A stretch of 64,000 bases of DNA from Stictocephala bisonia (GCA_035578905.1 JAQJVL010000280.1:248001-312000), one strand, 5' to 3'; shown: positions 1 to 12,436, counted from the stretch's first letter. Notes: generated by a model from the letters alone, not told the origin. Program-made: numbers and translations.

Positions 1-226
1 ATTCTAAGATTAAACAACAAATAGTCATTCACTCCACATTTAAAAACACATATTTTTAACATTCATTGCCACAATCACACTGCCTTGTTGTCCCGCTATT
101 TAATCTCCTCAAAGAGTTTTCATGAATTCATCACATAAGAGGAAACTTTAGATACCAAAAGGTGTCCAAATCGAGGTTTCAGTTGGGTATGGTTGTTATT
201 TTAAAATCCTTCAGGGAACCTGTTGA

Positions 227-1660
227 TTACTCTGACACCAACCTGATGTGGCATGAAACATGGTCAATATGGTCGTCCCAAGTCAGTCCTCGATCAAGTA
301 ACATTCCAGGGAACTTCGTAAAATTTGCCACCTCTAAAAGAATGTCATCCACAAAGACACGAGGCTGAGATTGTAGTTCCTTGTGGTGCGATTTTAGATT
401 TAGTAAACTGATATGTTGAATGCAAGAACTCAATTTTATAAAAGCTGTTATTTCTATTGTTTTATTTTTATGTTTTTCCTTTAATAGAGAGAGTCGTATC
501 ATCGGCATATTGTATCAGTTCACCATTCTGGATCAATGCGTTCAATCTGCACACATAATAAATTAAAAAAAGAAGGGGGTTAAAAATACATCCCTGGGGG
601 CCTCTATTAGCAATTATAGTTTTATTTGAAGATAAATTTGAGATCGGTTCACACACTGGTACTGATCTGGCACTGATAAGAAGTGAGAAGTGAGCCTACT
701 GTGTGGTAAACCTCTTATGCAAGTTTTTTCTAAATGGTGCTACAGTGTCTCATGGTGCACACAATCAAATGTTTTAGTAAGGCCAAGAAAAATACTAAGT
801 AGGCTACTAGTTCTCTACTCTCCAAGCCATCAGCGTCGAAAAATGTTTGCTGATTGCGTCGATTCTGGATGTTTCCTTTCTTAATTTAAATTGTTCTGGG
901 ATAAATAAGTTGTAACTCTATGAAGCTTGAAAGTCTATCATAGAAAATTCTTTCGTAAACAGTACTAAAGACAGGAAGATTGAAATGGGGCGATAAACCT
1001 TGTAAGAGAAGGGTCGCCTTTTTTGTGAATTGGAACAAACCTTTTTCCTTCAAAATTGACGGAAAACATCCTGTTTCAAGTGAAAAATTTGTCAATTTTG
1101 TGAGTGGCCTCAGTAAGTGTTCATAATCACCGTTTTAAAAGCCATAGGCATGGCCTGTTTTTTTTTTTTAATTTAGCTTTGAATGACACTAGCCATCTAT
1201 CCACCTCCTTCTCATAGGTCAAGAACACATGCGTCTAGCTCTCTATGATTGATGAATCGCGGGGTAAAGTAAACATTTGGTTTAGTGAATATACAGTGGG
1301 GAAAAGTCTGTTAAATAAAATTGCTACTATTAAGTTATCTTGAACTATATATTCTTCAACTGGTTTAGATTTGTTGAATAATTTTGACTGTTGTGCTATT
1401 GAGTTGATAATGTTCCAAGTGATTTTAGAAAAATGCTCACAATTGCTCAAGGCTTTATTGGTGTCATAGGCTTAGCAGATTAAATGGATTTTTCTATAAG
1501 ATTTCCACATTCTTCTGAAAAAGGTTCTCAAATTTTTGTTTTGGGTTGTTACAAATATTTTTTGAAAGAATCTAAACATTTCTCGTGAAATAAGAATTCC
1601 CTTAACTATCCAAGAACTGGTTTTGCGGTGTTTTAATTTTTTCGCGTCCTTGAAAGGCTA
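227..1660 (-). pseudogene. Decayed non-LTR retrotransposon (jockey-like) reverse transcriptase
   Basis: Pieces of one reverse transcriptase ORF lie on the minus strand in the correct order, broken by frameshifts and stops. From N to C: about 1640-1480 resembles the region upstream of the RT core; 1450-1235 has a KITWNIINS segment typical of jockey-clade proteins; 1095-886 has GCFPSILKE followed by LPVFSTVYERIFYDRL; 656-468 has GPQGCIFNPLLFLIY and the catalytic YADDT box; 508-227 has FPGMLLDRGLTWDDHI, the segment after the catalytic box. No intact ORF longer than about 90 codons remains. The endonuclease domain and ORF1 were not seen. An old dead LINE copy; the clade is inferred from motif wording only. 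Confidence 0.85.
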
Positions 1661-2264
1661 TCTACGTCTACATGATACAAAAAGCCATTGTGAAAAACAT
1701 GATACGTATCAATCAACATTATCATAGCTATTCAAATAGTAATATATCTCAAGTTTCAACAGATTATTGAGTAGACTGGTGTTTTTGGTTAATAGCCCTG
1801 TCAAAAGTAACTGTTGAAGATTGAGCTTCCAAGGAGCATCCATGAGCCACAACCTCAAGTAGGTATGTGCCAGCCTACTACTTTTGCTTAACTGATGTAA
1901 CAGTTCAATTTGTCAGCGCGTATCAGTTTAAATTAACTGATGCGAAGTAACAGGACGTCAGGCATTCAGTTACTGGTGAAACTAACCGCATCAGCTCGAA
2001 CGATTTAAGTAAGTCGTCTTGAGTATTCACTGAATGACAAATTCAAACTGATTTATTTAAGACACGCATCAGTTTTCATGTTTTAACTGAATGAATGTTT
2101 TTTTATTTTAACCGACTGTTGTGTTGTCTGATACAAAAATAAGCAGAACAGGCGAGCAGGATTTATGGAATATCTATTTCCATAAATTGTATCAACTGAT
2201 GCAAAGAAACTGATGAGGTTCCCTTTGGCCATCACCTGTATATTATTAATTTTCAATCTTCGGA
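1661..2264. other. Non-coding stretch with scattered AACTGATG motifs
   Basis: No gene seen. Between about 1890 and 2215 the octamer AACTGATG or its complement CATCAGTT recurs in both orientations, often next to GCA or AACAG. Dispersed direct and inverted short motifs of this kind are typical of subterminal regions of DNA transposons, but no matching pair of ends was found. Confidence 0.3.
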
Positions 2265-2346
2265 TATGTTTTAGTTTACGTTAGTAATAGTATGACTCTA
2301 TTATGCAATTTTGTAATTGTTAAAATAAAGGAATTTTGAGTTTGAG
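2265..2346 (+). repeat. Possible LINE 3' tail
   Basis: The stretch ends in AATAAAGGAATTTTGAGTTTGAG. An AATAAA-like signal followed by a short TTTGAG-type simple repeat resembles the 3' tails of many insect non-LTR elements. No coding sequence is attached. Confidence 0.3.
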
Positions 2347-3378
2347 TAAATACGTTGTCGATGGCAGGACTCGACACAGCAGTCGCTCGTATAGGTGTTC
2401 ACGGACCATTTTAAATAGAAAGTACAATACTTACGATATTGTGAAGACGCTGGTGAGTGGGCAAGTGGGTTCGATTACATAAATGTTGAGATCTCCGAGT
2501 AACTAAAACAATTTACTTTGAGAATAAGATATTCAATAGAAATGCTAATTTGATCAAGAAAGAGAGGCTACAACCATCAGGTGATCTCCATAAGTCAGCC
2601 CCACGGTGCAATAAACAAATTGAGCTGAGCTATTTGTTTACGATGGGCCAGTCACTCATGATTTCTATCACGGCTCACTACTGATCTTGTTGAACTGAGT
2701 TGAAGGAGGAAAATACTCAAACAAAGCATTGTCCTATGTTACAAAACATTACTTACTTGTTATTTATTTGCAAGTCAATGATTAAACACCAGATCATTAA
2801 AACTATAACATTGTTAATTTTTATATATCGTATGGTTTGTTGTAAGCTACCATTTATTAATTTAAAAAACAGCTGTGATGTATTGGGCTATATATTTGGA
2901 TCAAGATCCAAAAGTCATGTTGTATAGTAATAAAAATTGTATTTTTATTGGCAAGATAAAAACAGTAAAAAAAGTAGATGTTATAAAGATTTTAGTTAGT
3001 TTAGTCACTTAAATTGAAAGAAAATCATAGTAAAGAAATTTTTTAAAATAAGAAATACAAATTTAATACAATTTCTAAATAAAAAATAGCTAAAACCACA
3101 TTGATGTATATAAAGTACGGTAAGTAAAATTGTATATCAACAAATAGAAAATGAGAATACTTGAATACATCAATAACATGACAATTAGGTGATCGGCGCG
3201 AAATATATTCGGTCAGCAGATTGAAAAAGGACGGATAAATTGAATAAAGAACCAGAATTGGGGCCAAAATGGCGATCAGCTCTGATTTAATCATCATACA
3301 GCGATGTAAATGTGGAGGGGAGTGAGCTGTTTGGAGAAAGAAGAAATAGAAATGATCTGTGACGTCAATGAGCCGAAT
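2347..3378. other. No recognised feature
   Basis: AT-rich unique-looking DNA. Open frames here, for example 2700-2927 (+) and 3043-3390 (-), have low-complexity composition and no recognisable motifs, so they are not called as genes. Confidence 0.5.
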
Positions 3379-3540
3379 GAACCGGCTCATGAGCCGGTTC
3401 GCGTCAGTGATTTGAGTTGAATGAGCCGGTTCACGTCAGTGATCTGAGCTGAATGAGCCGGTTCACGTCAGCGATCTGAGCTGAATGAGCCGGTTCACGT
3501 CAGTGATCTGAGCTGAATGATCCGGATCACGTAAAAGAGC
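3379..3540. repeat. 32-bp tandem repeat led by a 22-bp perfect palindrome
   Basis: Units of 32 bp begin with GAGCCGGTTC at 3391, 3423, 3455 and 3487, with a degenerate fifth unit at 3519. Each contains CACGTCAGTGATCTGAGCTGA or a close variant. The first unit is preceded by its own inverted complement, which makes a 22-bp perfect palindrome at 3379-3400 (GAACCGGCTCAT then GAGCCGGTTC). Confidence 0.9.
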
Positions 3541-4559
3541 CGTTTTGCCCGTCACTAGGCGACATGCTCGCGGGGAAGTCTCGAATATCAAATCGATCCG
3601 ATGTTCACCAGCATGTCATATGAGAGGAATTGCTCGTGAGCATGCTGATGTGGACATGCTCATGAGCAAGTCCGTGCGTGTAATACCCCCTTATAACAGT
3701 GGCTCGATGAGTCTGCAGCCTGTCTCATCAGTTATTGCACATTAATCATCAGCTCAATCTTTCTTTAAACTTATGACATTATTTCACATATCCCCTATAC
3801 AGAAAGTCACAAAACCCCAAAATTGCGTTCTTTTTTAACGTTATATCATGTATTATTCCTGCGTTCAAGTGAATTGTTATAAACTAAATTGTGAGAGATA
3901 GGTTTAACAATTTATTCAAAACTATGTTTGACTAAAATGGATATTACTTATGAAAATAATTTATTTTAGTAACATTTAAGGGCTATTCAAGTTTAAAAGA
4001 ATTTTGCTTCTAAAGTAAACTACTCACCTGTTAACAAGTTTTAAAATATTTTGGGCGTTTGGAATAACAAAGAGTATACGAACAAGTATATTGATTTAGT
4101 AGTTACTAGAAACAATACCTAATGTTTATTTTTCAAAGATCCTGTTCTAAAAGAGTCATTCACGTACCGTTTTCATTTTCGTTACAATTGAAGTAGAAAT
4201 TCATTTACATACTTTTTTCAAAAGGCTGCCTCTAATGGCCACATAATTTTAGTTGAAGTCTCGGATCTCAATACATACGAGTCTCTCGAAACCTCGTCAA
4301 AAGTTGTCAACTTTGTAGATGAGGACTTAACATGCACGATTACTGTTGTTGCCGACGGGTGTCAGTCGTTATCGGAAATTTCTTTCGATTGGTTTTATTA
4401 CATGCGCTTTAATTCTTACCGAAGATCTTATATTGAGTACGCTCTTGAAAATTTCAAGGTGCCGCATGTAAGAATTTGAAAGAGTTGAATATAAGAAATT
4501 ATGTAACAAATATTCGTATATGACATACGGGCAATGAGCCGCTTACACTACTTCCACGA
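3541..4559. other. No recognised feature
   Basis: No convincing gene or repeat. The 66-codon frame at 3545-3745 lies just after the tandem repeat and has no recognisable domain. Confidence 0.5.
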
Positions 4560-4730
4560 GTGCCGTGGGTTTTAATGGAGGGTTCCGTCAAGCAAGCAAC
4601 ATCGACCGTGGCTGTCCCTTGGATGGGTGACTGAACGATTCCGTCCTTGCACGGTCACTGTTTGTGGTTGGGAAGGCACCCTTTTAAGTGCTAGAGGGGG
4701 CTTCTTAGGCCAAACACCACCTGGTAAAAA
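4560..4730 (+). repeat. 5S-rRNA-derived SINE candidate
   Basis: Positions 4594-4632 match the internal promoter of 5S rRNA over 39 nt with no length change. AAGCAACATCG corresponds to box A, and CTTGGATGGGTGACT at 4618-4632 to the box C region, with the intermediate element between them partly diverged. The 5' third of a 5S gene is not recognisable and the downstream sequence is not 5S-like, so this is not a functional 5S gene. A SINE of the 5S-derived class (SINE3) is the best explanation; a lone 5S pseudogene is the alternative. The element ends are not defined. Confidence 0.5.
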
Positions 4731-5447
4731 AGATATAATTTTTTTTACATGAGAGTGGATGACCTGCCTAGTAAAGTTACTAATATCGACTGAGAAAGGA
4801 AGAGTGGCCACATAGTATACGGCTGTTGGTCTAAGTTTGTAACCATTGATATCCATTCTCCAACACCCTGCCTCCAAGTAGCAGGATTACAGCACTTCAC
4901 CATTAGTACCAGTAGCAATCTCAGAGAGTAAAATAAACATTTGTGAAATGCTTTTAGGTATAGACAAATTGGCTGGTGACCTCGTTTGGTAGTGACGTGC
5001 GAGGACACAGCCAGCAGGGACAACTGACTCACCACCCAGCTGATTGTTACCACACAACCATACATTCCATTTAAAATATCAAATTGTCTACAGCTTGTAT
5101 TATTCATTTCGTTGAGGTTAATGATTATTATCAAAAATGGAATTACGATAGGAATCCAGGTAAGTATTGAACAATGAAATTAACCTATATAATGTGCTGG
5201 TCGGTACACTGTTAATGAATATTGTTTTTAATATTCTATCGCGATAATTTTAATCGATTATTTTTTTCAATCATGTCGAATAGATGCTAAACCAATGGAG
5301 CAATATTTTAGCGCCAATTACCAAAGGTACGGATTGACTTTATATTCATTCCTGAAATGTAGTATAACCTACCTTCCAATCCTGTAAACAGCTGTTTAAG
5401 TAGATCGTTACATTATGTCTACTACTACTGGTAGTAGTCACTTTCGA
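4731..5447. other. No recognised feature
   Basis: Nothing supported. The open frames on the minus strand at 4572-5134 overlap the SINE-like sequence and carry no domain. Confidence 0.45.
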
Positions 5448-5985
5448 TTCGCGTTACTAGTGGCTTGAAGTGAAGGTTTTGCCGATCCTGTATGTGTAAG
5501 TAAAGTAGCTTTTTCGTGTCACCAGTATCTCGAGGCGTCAGTTTCCATGATCCTGAATTTGTAACGTGGCTTTTGATTCGTGTCACCAGTATCTTGAGGC
5601 GTCAGTTTCCCTGATCCTGTATTTGTAACGTGGCTTTCGATTCGTGTCACCAGGACCTTGAGGTGTCATATTCCCTGATTCTGTATTTTTAACGTAGCAT
5701 TTGGTTCGTGTCACTAGTATCTTGAGGCGTCAGTTTCCCTGATCCTGTGTTTGTAACGAGGCTTTTGATTCGTGTCACCAGTACCTTGAGACGTCAGTTT
5801 CCCTGATCCTGTATTTGTAACGTGGTTTTTGATTCGTGTCACCAGTATCTTGAGACGCCAATTCACTGTTCTAGTACTTTGTAATGTAGCTTTTGATTCG
5901 TGCTAAAAGTGGCTTAACATACAGTTGCTATACTGTGTTTTGCAATGTACCTTTCGATTCGTGTAATCAGTAATTTGAATACACT
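5448..5985. repeat. 64-bp tandem repeat, about 8 copies
   Basis: The anchor TTCGTGTCACCAG recurs at 5513, 5577, 5641, 5705, 5769 and 5833, exactly 64 bp apart. Diverged copies start at 5448, 5897 and 5958. Each unit runs on through CTTGAGGCGTCAGTTTCCCT, then GATCCTG and a TTTGTAACGTGGC segment. Outer copies are more diverged than central ones, as expected for unequal exchange. Confidence 0.93.
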
Positions 5986-7554
5986 AAATCCTGAAAAGTG
6001 TTCCTACATTGTGTCGCAGGTGGTGTATCCCTTTCTAGAGCGTTCTGCCTTGGCTTACTTGAGATGCCGTATAAGGACAGATCTTTGCCAGTTGCGCAAA
6101 CCGCGCAGATGGTCGCCCGTAGTCCTTGGTCCTCAGCAACAGTCTTCTGGCTCGGTTTATGTTTTTCGTGTTGAGAATTGGAGTGTTATTTACACAAAGA
6201 TTTAGCACACGAAATGCGTGTGATGAGTAGTCCTAAATCTGTGATTCGCGTAAAATCTGTTTGAATACCATATTTAAGTTTTAACTTAGAAGTTTTAATT
6301 TTATATATTGAAGCATGTATTGCAACAAGTTTATAAAAATTCAATAACAGTATTCTTACAGAAAACATCTACTGTATATACAAATAAATTTAAACTGCGT
6401 GTAGTGTAAAGGTTTGGCTCGTTCCGGTTTGCCGATGTCAACAGTGGAAGGGTGATTTTTGTAAATACAAACCGCCTGCTATCGTCAGGCCCAAACAGCA
6501 ATTCTGATTCGTGTTTTATTTATTTTTCTATCATTAATATAATAGAACAATAAATTATATAATATAATAATAATAATTGAATTGTATTATTAATATAATA
6601 AACAATATGAAATTAAGTATTTGATTTGTATTACTAATAAAATGATAACTTCTTTATTAACATGGACATATTTAATTTCACGACTCGGTAGAAAACTCAT
6701 TACATACACTAAATATGAAATACTCCTTGTTCAATTACATTGGAATATTTCAAGCCTCGAAAATTGTCAGCATCTAGAGTATCTAGAATCATGAATAGAG
6801 CTTTGAATCAAAAGAACAGATTTTCTTTGAAGAAGAGCATATGATTTAAGGTTACTTTATTTTAAGCGGTCTTGAGGTAGTTACTGACTCTCGCTATAGT
6901 AGTTTGTTACTTGTACTGTAGGCCTACACCTCCATTAGTGAGTCTTCTGACAAGCCCCCTCAATTACCTCGACACACTTGTGGCAACGTTGCGTTGTAGA
7001 AACAATTAATCCATTCGTTGAGCGTCTTTTGGAGTTGGAGTCACTGGTGACCTAAAATTTAAGATTATGGAAGATTATTTCACAGAGTTTATAAGTAACG
7101 AACTTTATAATAACTGCTTTTTATTTTATTGGAACTGTTATCGCAAATGATAAATTCAGTTGCGCATATACTGATTTGGCTAGATGAAAATAAAATACCT
7201 CAATCATTTCAATTAGTAAAGAGGATATGCGTTATTTATAAAGAGCCACCGGCAGTCACAAAAAATCTATTACACTCGTTAAAAGTGCAGCTTGTTCTAA
7301 TGACCAATATTGATTCCCATTATTCCCAACGACAATGTTCTTCTCCAAACAACAGCCTTTTGTAATTAACACTTCCCAAAACAGCTTCTGTTTGTTGTAC
7401 TGCACACCTCCCTAAATGACCAAGCGATCTCGCAATTGAATCGCCGTCAGGCACCATTATCAATGAATACAAAATAGAAATTATTTTGTATTCATAGTCG
7501 TATTACAACTAATAATTTTAATCAAAGCTGAGTCGTATAGTTACACACAAACAT
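5986..7554. other. No recognised feature
   Basis: AT-rich DNA with short A/T simple-sequence runs near 6530-6660. Open frames such as 7129-7365 show no motif and are not called. Confidence 0.45.
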
Positions 7555-8195
7555 TGGTGACGGCCTCCCCCGTGGCCCCGTCTACTCACACACGTAAGGG
7601 CGTGACAGCCTCCTGACTACTCAAACAAGTACGGAATGCCGCCTCCTCGTCTACTCATACAAACGTACGGAGTTGACGATTCCCCATCTACTCATATAGG
7701 TACACAGGTGCCGACTCCCCGTCTACTCACATACGTAGGAAGTGACGGCAGCCTGACCATTCATACACGTACGAAGTTGACGACTAGAGGCAATGACTAC
7801 AAATACACTAAGACGAAAAGTAGCCATGTTAAAATTTCAGACCAGTCGTCCAGGTAGAAACTCGACTTTACGCAAACGGCCACTAGGAGGCACGAGCGCT
7901 CGCCCGCCTGCTCCCTGTCTTTCGGAGCAGCGCTCGTAGCGGCTGTTTGCGTAAGCTTCCCTCCCGCTTGTCTGAAAAATTCCCATAAGAACTTTTCGTC
8001 TTAGTGTATTTGTAGTCATTGCTAGAGGTGAGGGCCTCCTGACGACACACGCCCGTTCGGAGGGAAACACGTATGGAGGTGATGACTAATCACACACTTA
8101 CGAGTTACGGGGTTACGCCTCCCCGTCTACTTACACACATACGGGGGCTGACGCCCCCCCCCCCGTCTGTCTAATCACGCTCATAGGGTGGTGTC
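7555..8195. repeat. Degenerate ~36-bp minisatellite, split by a MITE
   Basis: The phrase GTCTACTCACACACGTA and variants recur about every 34-37 bp (near 7580, 7617, 7654, 7690 and 7724) within GC-richer units containing CCTCCCC and a GACG step. The array resumes after the insertion at 7791-8021, again with CTCCCCGTCTACT near 8118. Confidence 0.75.
7791..8021. mobile_element. 231-bp MITE with 31-bp perfect TIRs
   Basis: The ends are perfect inverted repeats of 31 bp beginning CAATGACTACAAATACACTA, with weaker complementarity continuing inward. A second inverted pair (ACGCAAACGGCC and GGCTGTTTGCGT) lies inside, around a GC-rich centre with GAGCGCTCG, so the whole element can fold back. It is flanked by a 7-bp direct repeat CTAGAGG (7784-7790 and 8022-8028), consistent with a target-site duplication. 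It interrupts the surrounding minisatellite. No coding capacity; superfamily not assigned. Confidence 0.85.
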
Positions 8196-8642
8196 ACTTC
8201 TTCCCTCTGACTGTCAAGTTTCTGAACATATTTCAGAAATTTAGCATTTAGGCACTTTTTAGAATATTAAATTGACTTAAATTAACCATATTAATAAATT
8301 AAAATTAGACGAGAAAGTCATTTATAAGCTTTTATTTTAAAAGAAATATTAGCAACCCTCGATTTGTTTAGAACTTATTATTTTGTGTAAAGCAATTCTC
8401 AGTTCCAATATGGTAATATGGTATTGGTATTGCATTCTCATTCTAGGGATGTAGGCTACTCAGGATGGTCTTAAATTATAAAAATCAAATAACACAAAGA
8501 TCAAAGATATTTTACTAGAATAATTATGTTTATGCAACTTAAAGAACATACCTTTATAAACAATTACAAATTTAAATACCACTTTTTAGTGTTTGATAAG
8601 GACTGAGGTACAACAGTGCATAAAATGGTTTTATTTTAATTT
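8196..8642. other. No recognised feature
   Basis: AT-rich sequence between the minisatellite and the 25-bp array; nothing supported. Confidence 0.45.
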
Positions 8643-9245
8643 TATATAGTACTATAACGACACGCTGAATATAGTACTATAACGACACACTGAATATAGT
8701 ACTATAACGACACACTGAATATAGTACTATAACGACACACTGAATATAGTACTATAATGACACACTGAATATAGTACTATAACGACACACTGAATATAGT
8801 ACTATAACGACACACTGAATATAGTACTATAACGACACACTGAATATAGTACTATAACGACACACTGAATATAGTACTATAACGACACACTGAATATAGT
8901 ACTATAACGACACACTGAATATAGTACTATAACGACACACTGAATATAGTACTATAACGACACACTGAATATAGTACTATAACGACACACTGAATATAGT
9001 ACTATAACGACACACTGAATATAGTACTATAACGACACACTGAATATAGTACTATAACGACACACTGAATATAGTACTATAACGACACACTGAATATAGT
9101 ACTATAACGACACACTGAATATAGTACTATAACGACACACTGAATATAGTACTATAACGACACACTGAATATAGTACTATAACGACACACTGAATATAGT
9201 ACTATAACGACACACTGAATATAGTACTATAACGACACACTGAAT
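8643..9245. repeat. 25-bp satellite array, ~24 near-identical copies
   Basis: The unit contains TATAGTACTATAACGACACA followed by CTGAA; it repeats every 25 bp with only two or three substitutions over the array (for example CACGCTGA in the first unit and AATGAC in an early one). Each unit holds the 12-bp perfect palindrome TATAGTACTATA. The high identity implies recent expansion or homogenisation. Confidence 0.97.
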
Positions 9246-9730
9246 GGCTACCTTGAGAGAGAGGGAAGGTTACGAATTTCCAAGAGAATGAGAGAGAAAG
9301 AAATGGCGAATAAGGATATTGGGTTGGGAGAGGGGTACGTGGCAGAAATTCTCAACCAGCGCTGCGTATTGGCAGCCGCGCTAAGGTCTTTTCGTCTGCT
9401 ACAGGAAGCCTAGACTGTTTCCCTATCTCATTTCGCTTCTTATAGATCTGTATTCATTGTACATAATCAGTACAATAGATATTTTATTTTTAAAGGAAAG
9501 ACCTCCTTCCTAACCTTATTCTATCCATTCCTCATAGACTATTGATCTATGTAAGGAACTTATTGAGACAGAGTAAGGGGACGTACCAGTACAGTATAAG
9601 GTGAATATTACTGATAAATCTCCCAGTCTAGGCCGCATTCCAACCAGCGCTATATCTAACCCAAGCTCAAAAGTCCTGACCTCGGCCATCGGCTCGACCA
9701 ATTTTTCTATTTGGAAGTTGAAAAGAGACA
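9246..9730. other. Spacer between two satellite arrays
   Basis: A purine-rich GAGAGAGAGGGAAGG stretch near 9256, then unique-looking sequence. No gene. The open frame at 9516-9731 (-) runs into the next array and has no motif. Confidence 0.45.
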
Positions 9731-11762
9731 AATCCGGACTACTGGTCTTATATAGGTAATCAGTAAAGTAGTTATTTATATGTTGAAAAGGGACAAACCC
9801 GGACTACCGTTCTTATATACTCAGTACAGTAGTTATTTAGATGTTGAAATGGGACAAATCCGGACTACCGTTCGTATATAGGTACTCAGTACAGTAGTTA
9901 TTTAGGTGTTGAAACGGGACAAACCCGGACTACCATTCTGATATACTCAGTACAGTAGTTATTTAGGTGTTGAAACGGGACAAACCCGGACTACCGTTCT
10001 GATATACTCAGTACAGTAGTTATTTAGGTGTTGAAACAGGACAAACCCAGACTACCGTTCTGATATACTCAGTACAGTAGTTATTTAGGTGTTGAAACAG
10101 GACAAACCCGGACTACCGTTCTGATATACTCAGTACAGTAGTTATTTAGATGTTGAAATAGGACAAACCCGGACTACCGTTCTGATATACTCAGTACAGT
10201 AGTTATTTAGGTGTTGAAACGGGACAAACCCGGACTACCGTTCTGATATACTCAGTACAGTAGTTATTTAGATGTTGAAATAGGACAAACCCGGACTACC
10301 GTTCTGATATACTCAGTACAGTAGTTATTTAGGTGTTGAAACGGGACAAACCCGGACTACCGTTCTGATATACTCAGTACAGTAGTTATTTAGGTGTTGA
10401 AACGGGACAAACCCGGACTACCGTTCTGATATACTCAGTACAGTAGTTATTTAGGTGTTGAAACAGGACAAACCCGGACTACCGTTCTGATATACTCAGT
10501 ACAGTAGTTATTTAGGTGTTGAAACGGGACAAACACGGGAACTAGCGTTCTGATATACTCAGTAGAGTAGTTATTTAGGAGTTGAAACGGGACAAACACG
10601 GACTACCGTTCTGATATACTCAGTACAGTAGTTATTTAGGTGTTGAAACAGGACAAACCCGGACTACCGTTCTGTTATACTCATTACAGTAGTTATTTAG
10701 GCGTTGAAACGGGACAAACACGGGGACTAGCGTTCTGATATACTCAGTACAGTTGTTATTTAGGTGTTGAAACAGGACAAACCCGGACTACCGTTCTGAT
10801 ATACTCAGTACAGTAGTTATTTAGGTGTTGAAACGGGACAAACCCGGACTACCGTTCTGATATACTCAGTACAGTAGTTATTTAGGTGTTGAAACGGGAC
10901 AAACCCGGACTACCGTTCTGATATACTCAGTACAGTAGTTATTTAGGTGTTGAAACAGGACAAACCCGGACTACCGTTCTGATATACTCAGTACAGTAGT
11001 TATTTAGGTGTTGAAACGGGACAAACACGGGGACTAGCGTTCTGATATACTCAGTACAGTAGTTATTTAGATGTTGAAACGGGACAAACCCGGACTACCG
11101 TTCTGATATACTCAGTACAGTAGTTATTTAGGTGTTGAAACAGGACAAACCCGGACTACCGTTCTGATATACTAAGTACAGTAGTTATTTAGATGTTGAA
11201 ACGGGACAAACCCATACTACCGTTCTGATATACTCAGTACAGTAGTTATTTAGATGTTGAAACGGGACAAACCCATACTACCGTTCTGATATACTCAGTA
11301 CAGTAGTTATTTAGATGTTGAAACGGGACAAACCCATACTACCGTTCTGATATACTCAGTACAGTAGTTATTTAGGTGTTGAAACAGGACAAACCCGGAC
11401 TACCGTTCTGATATACTAAGTACAGTAGTTATTTAGGTGTTGAAACGGGACAAACCCATACTACCGTTCTGATATACTCAGTACAGTAGTTATTTAGATG
11501 TTGAAACGGGACAAACCCATACTACCGTTCTGATATACTCAGTACAGTAGTTATTTAGATGTTGAAACGGGACAAACCCATACTACTGTTCTGATATACT
11601 CAGTACAGTAGTTATTTAGATGTTGAAACGGGACAAACCCATACTACCGTTCTGATATACTCAGTACAGTTGTTATTTAGATGTTGAAACGGGACAAACC
11701 CATACTACCGTTCTGATATACTCAGTACAGTAGTTATTTAGATGTTGAAACGGGACAAACTC
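9731..11762. repeat. 61-bp satellite array, ~33 copies
   Basis: Units of 61 bp carry CGGACTACCGTTCTGATATA, CTCAGTACAGTAGTTATTTA and GGTGTTGAAACGGGACAAAC in order. The first few units are longer and diverged (CTTATATAGG in place of CTGATATA). Subtypes are clustered: units with CACGGGGACTAGCG occur near 10530, 10716 and 11028, and units with CCCATACTACCG dominate from about 11200 to the end. Clustering of variants indicates local amplification. Confidence 0.97.
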
Positions 11763-12436
11763 GCATGCGGCTCATGTAATAAAAAAAGTACATTATGTCA
11801 AATCAAAAAGTTGCCTAAATATTCATGTTTGGCCAGGTGGTGTGAATTTTGACATTTTTACTCGCTACAATCAAATTAATTTGTCATGGGTGTGGCGGCT
11901 GGTACCCCTAAAGCCCCGTTTACACTGGCAACAAAACATGTTTATAAACACTGTGTAAAAATATGTTTCTTAATTCTTGCTTCTGAAGTGTTAAGGAACA
12001 GTGATTAGCATTAACAATTGATGTTTATAAACATTGTTAACTCTTTTTAGAACATATGTGTTTCCACTCGGATTGAATCGGAAACATGTTCCTAAACATC
12101 TTCTCCAGTCGTACCAATAGTTTTAGCTGGGTATTGTTGGTAAACATGATTATTATTTGTCTGCTAAATTCGTCTACTGTCATTCGTCAGTGTAGTATGC
12201 AGTAATCGTTGTACAAATCTTTACTTGCAGTTCTTTGGTCTGATAATGGAGTGGAACAAAGCAGAAGTTGTTGTTGATTGATATGTGCCATGAGAAATGT
12301 GAATTGTGGGATCCTGCTCATTTGAACAGATAGTGTACCTAAGCTAGATACGGAGTCTCCTGTTATAGCAACTCTTTTTATACTGCTATCGCATCCCTAA
12401 GGTGTGTAGTCTATCCATTCTCCCTATTTTATGGCC
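11763..12436. other. No recognised feature
   Basis: Includes a 11900-12140 stretch with several GTTTATAAACA-like and AACATGTT-like words, possibly a decayed DNA element beginning near CCCCGTTTACACTGGCAAC. No ends could be paired. Confidence 0.35.

Noticed and set aside
4572..5134. Two overlapping minus-strand frames of 101 and 129 codons
   Set aside because: They overlap the 5S-like repeat and carry no motif or plausible splice structure.
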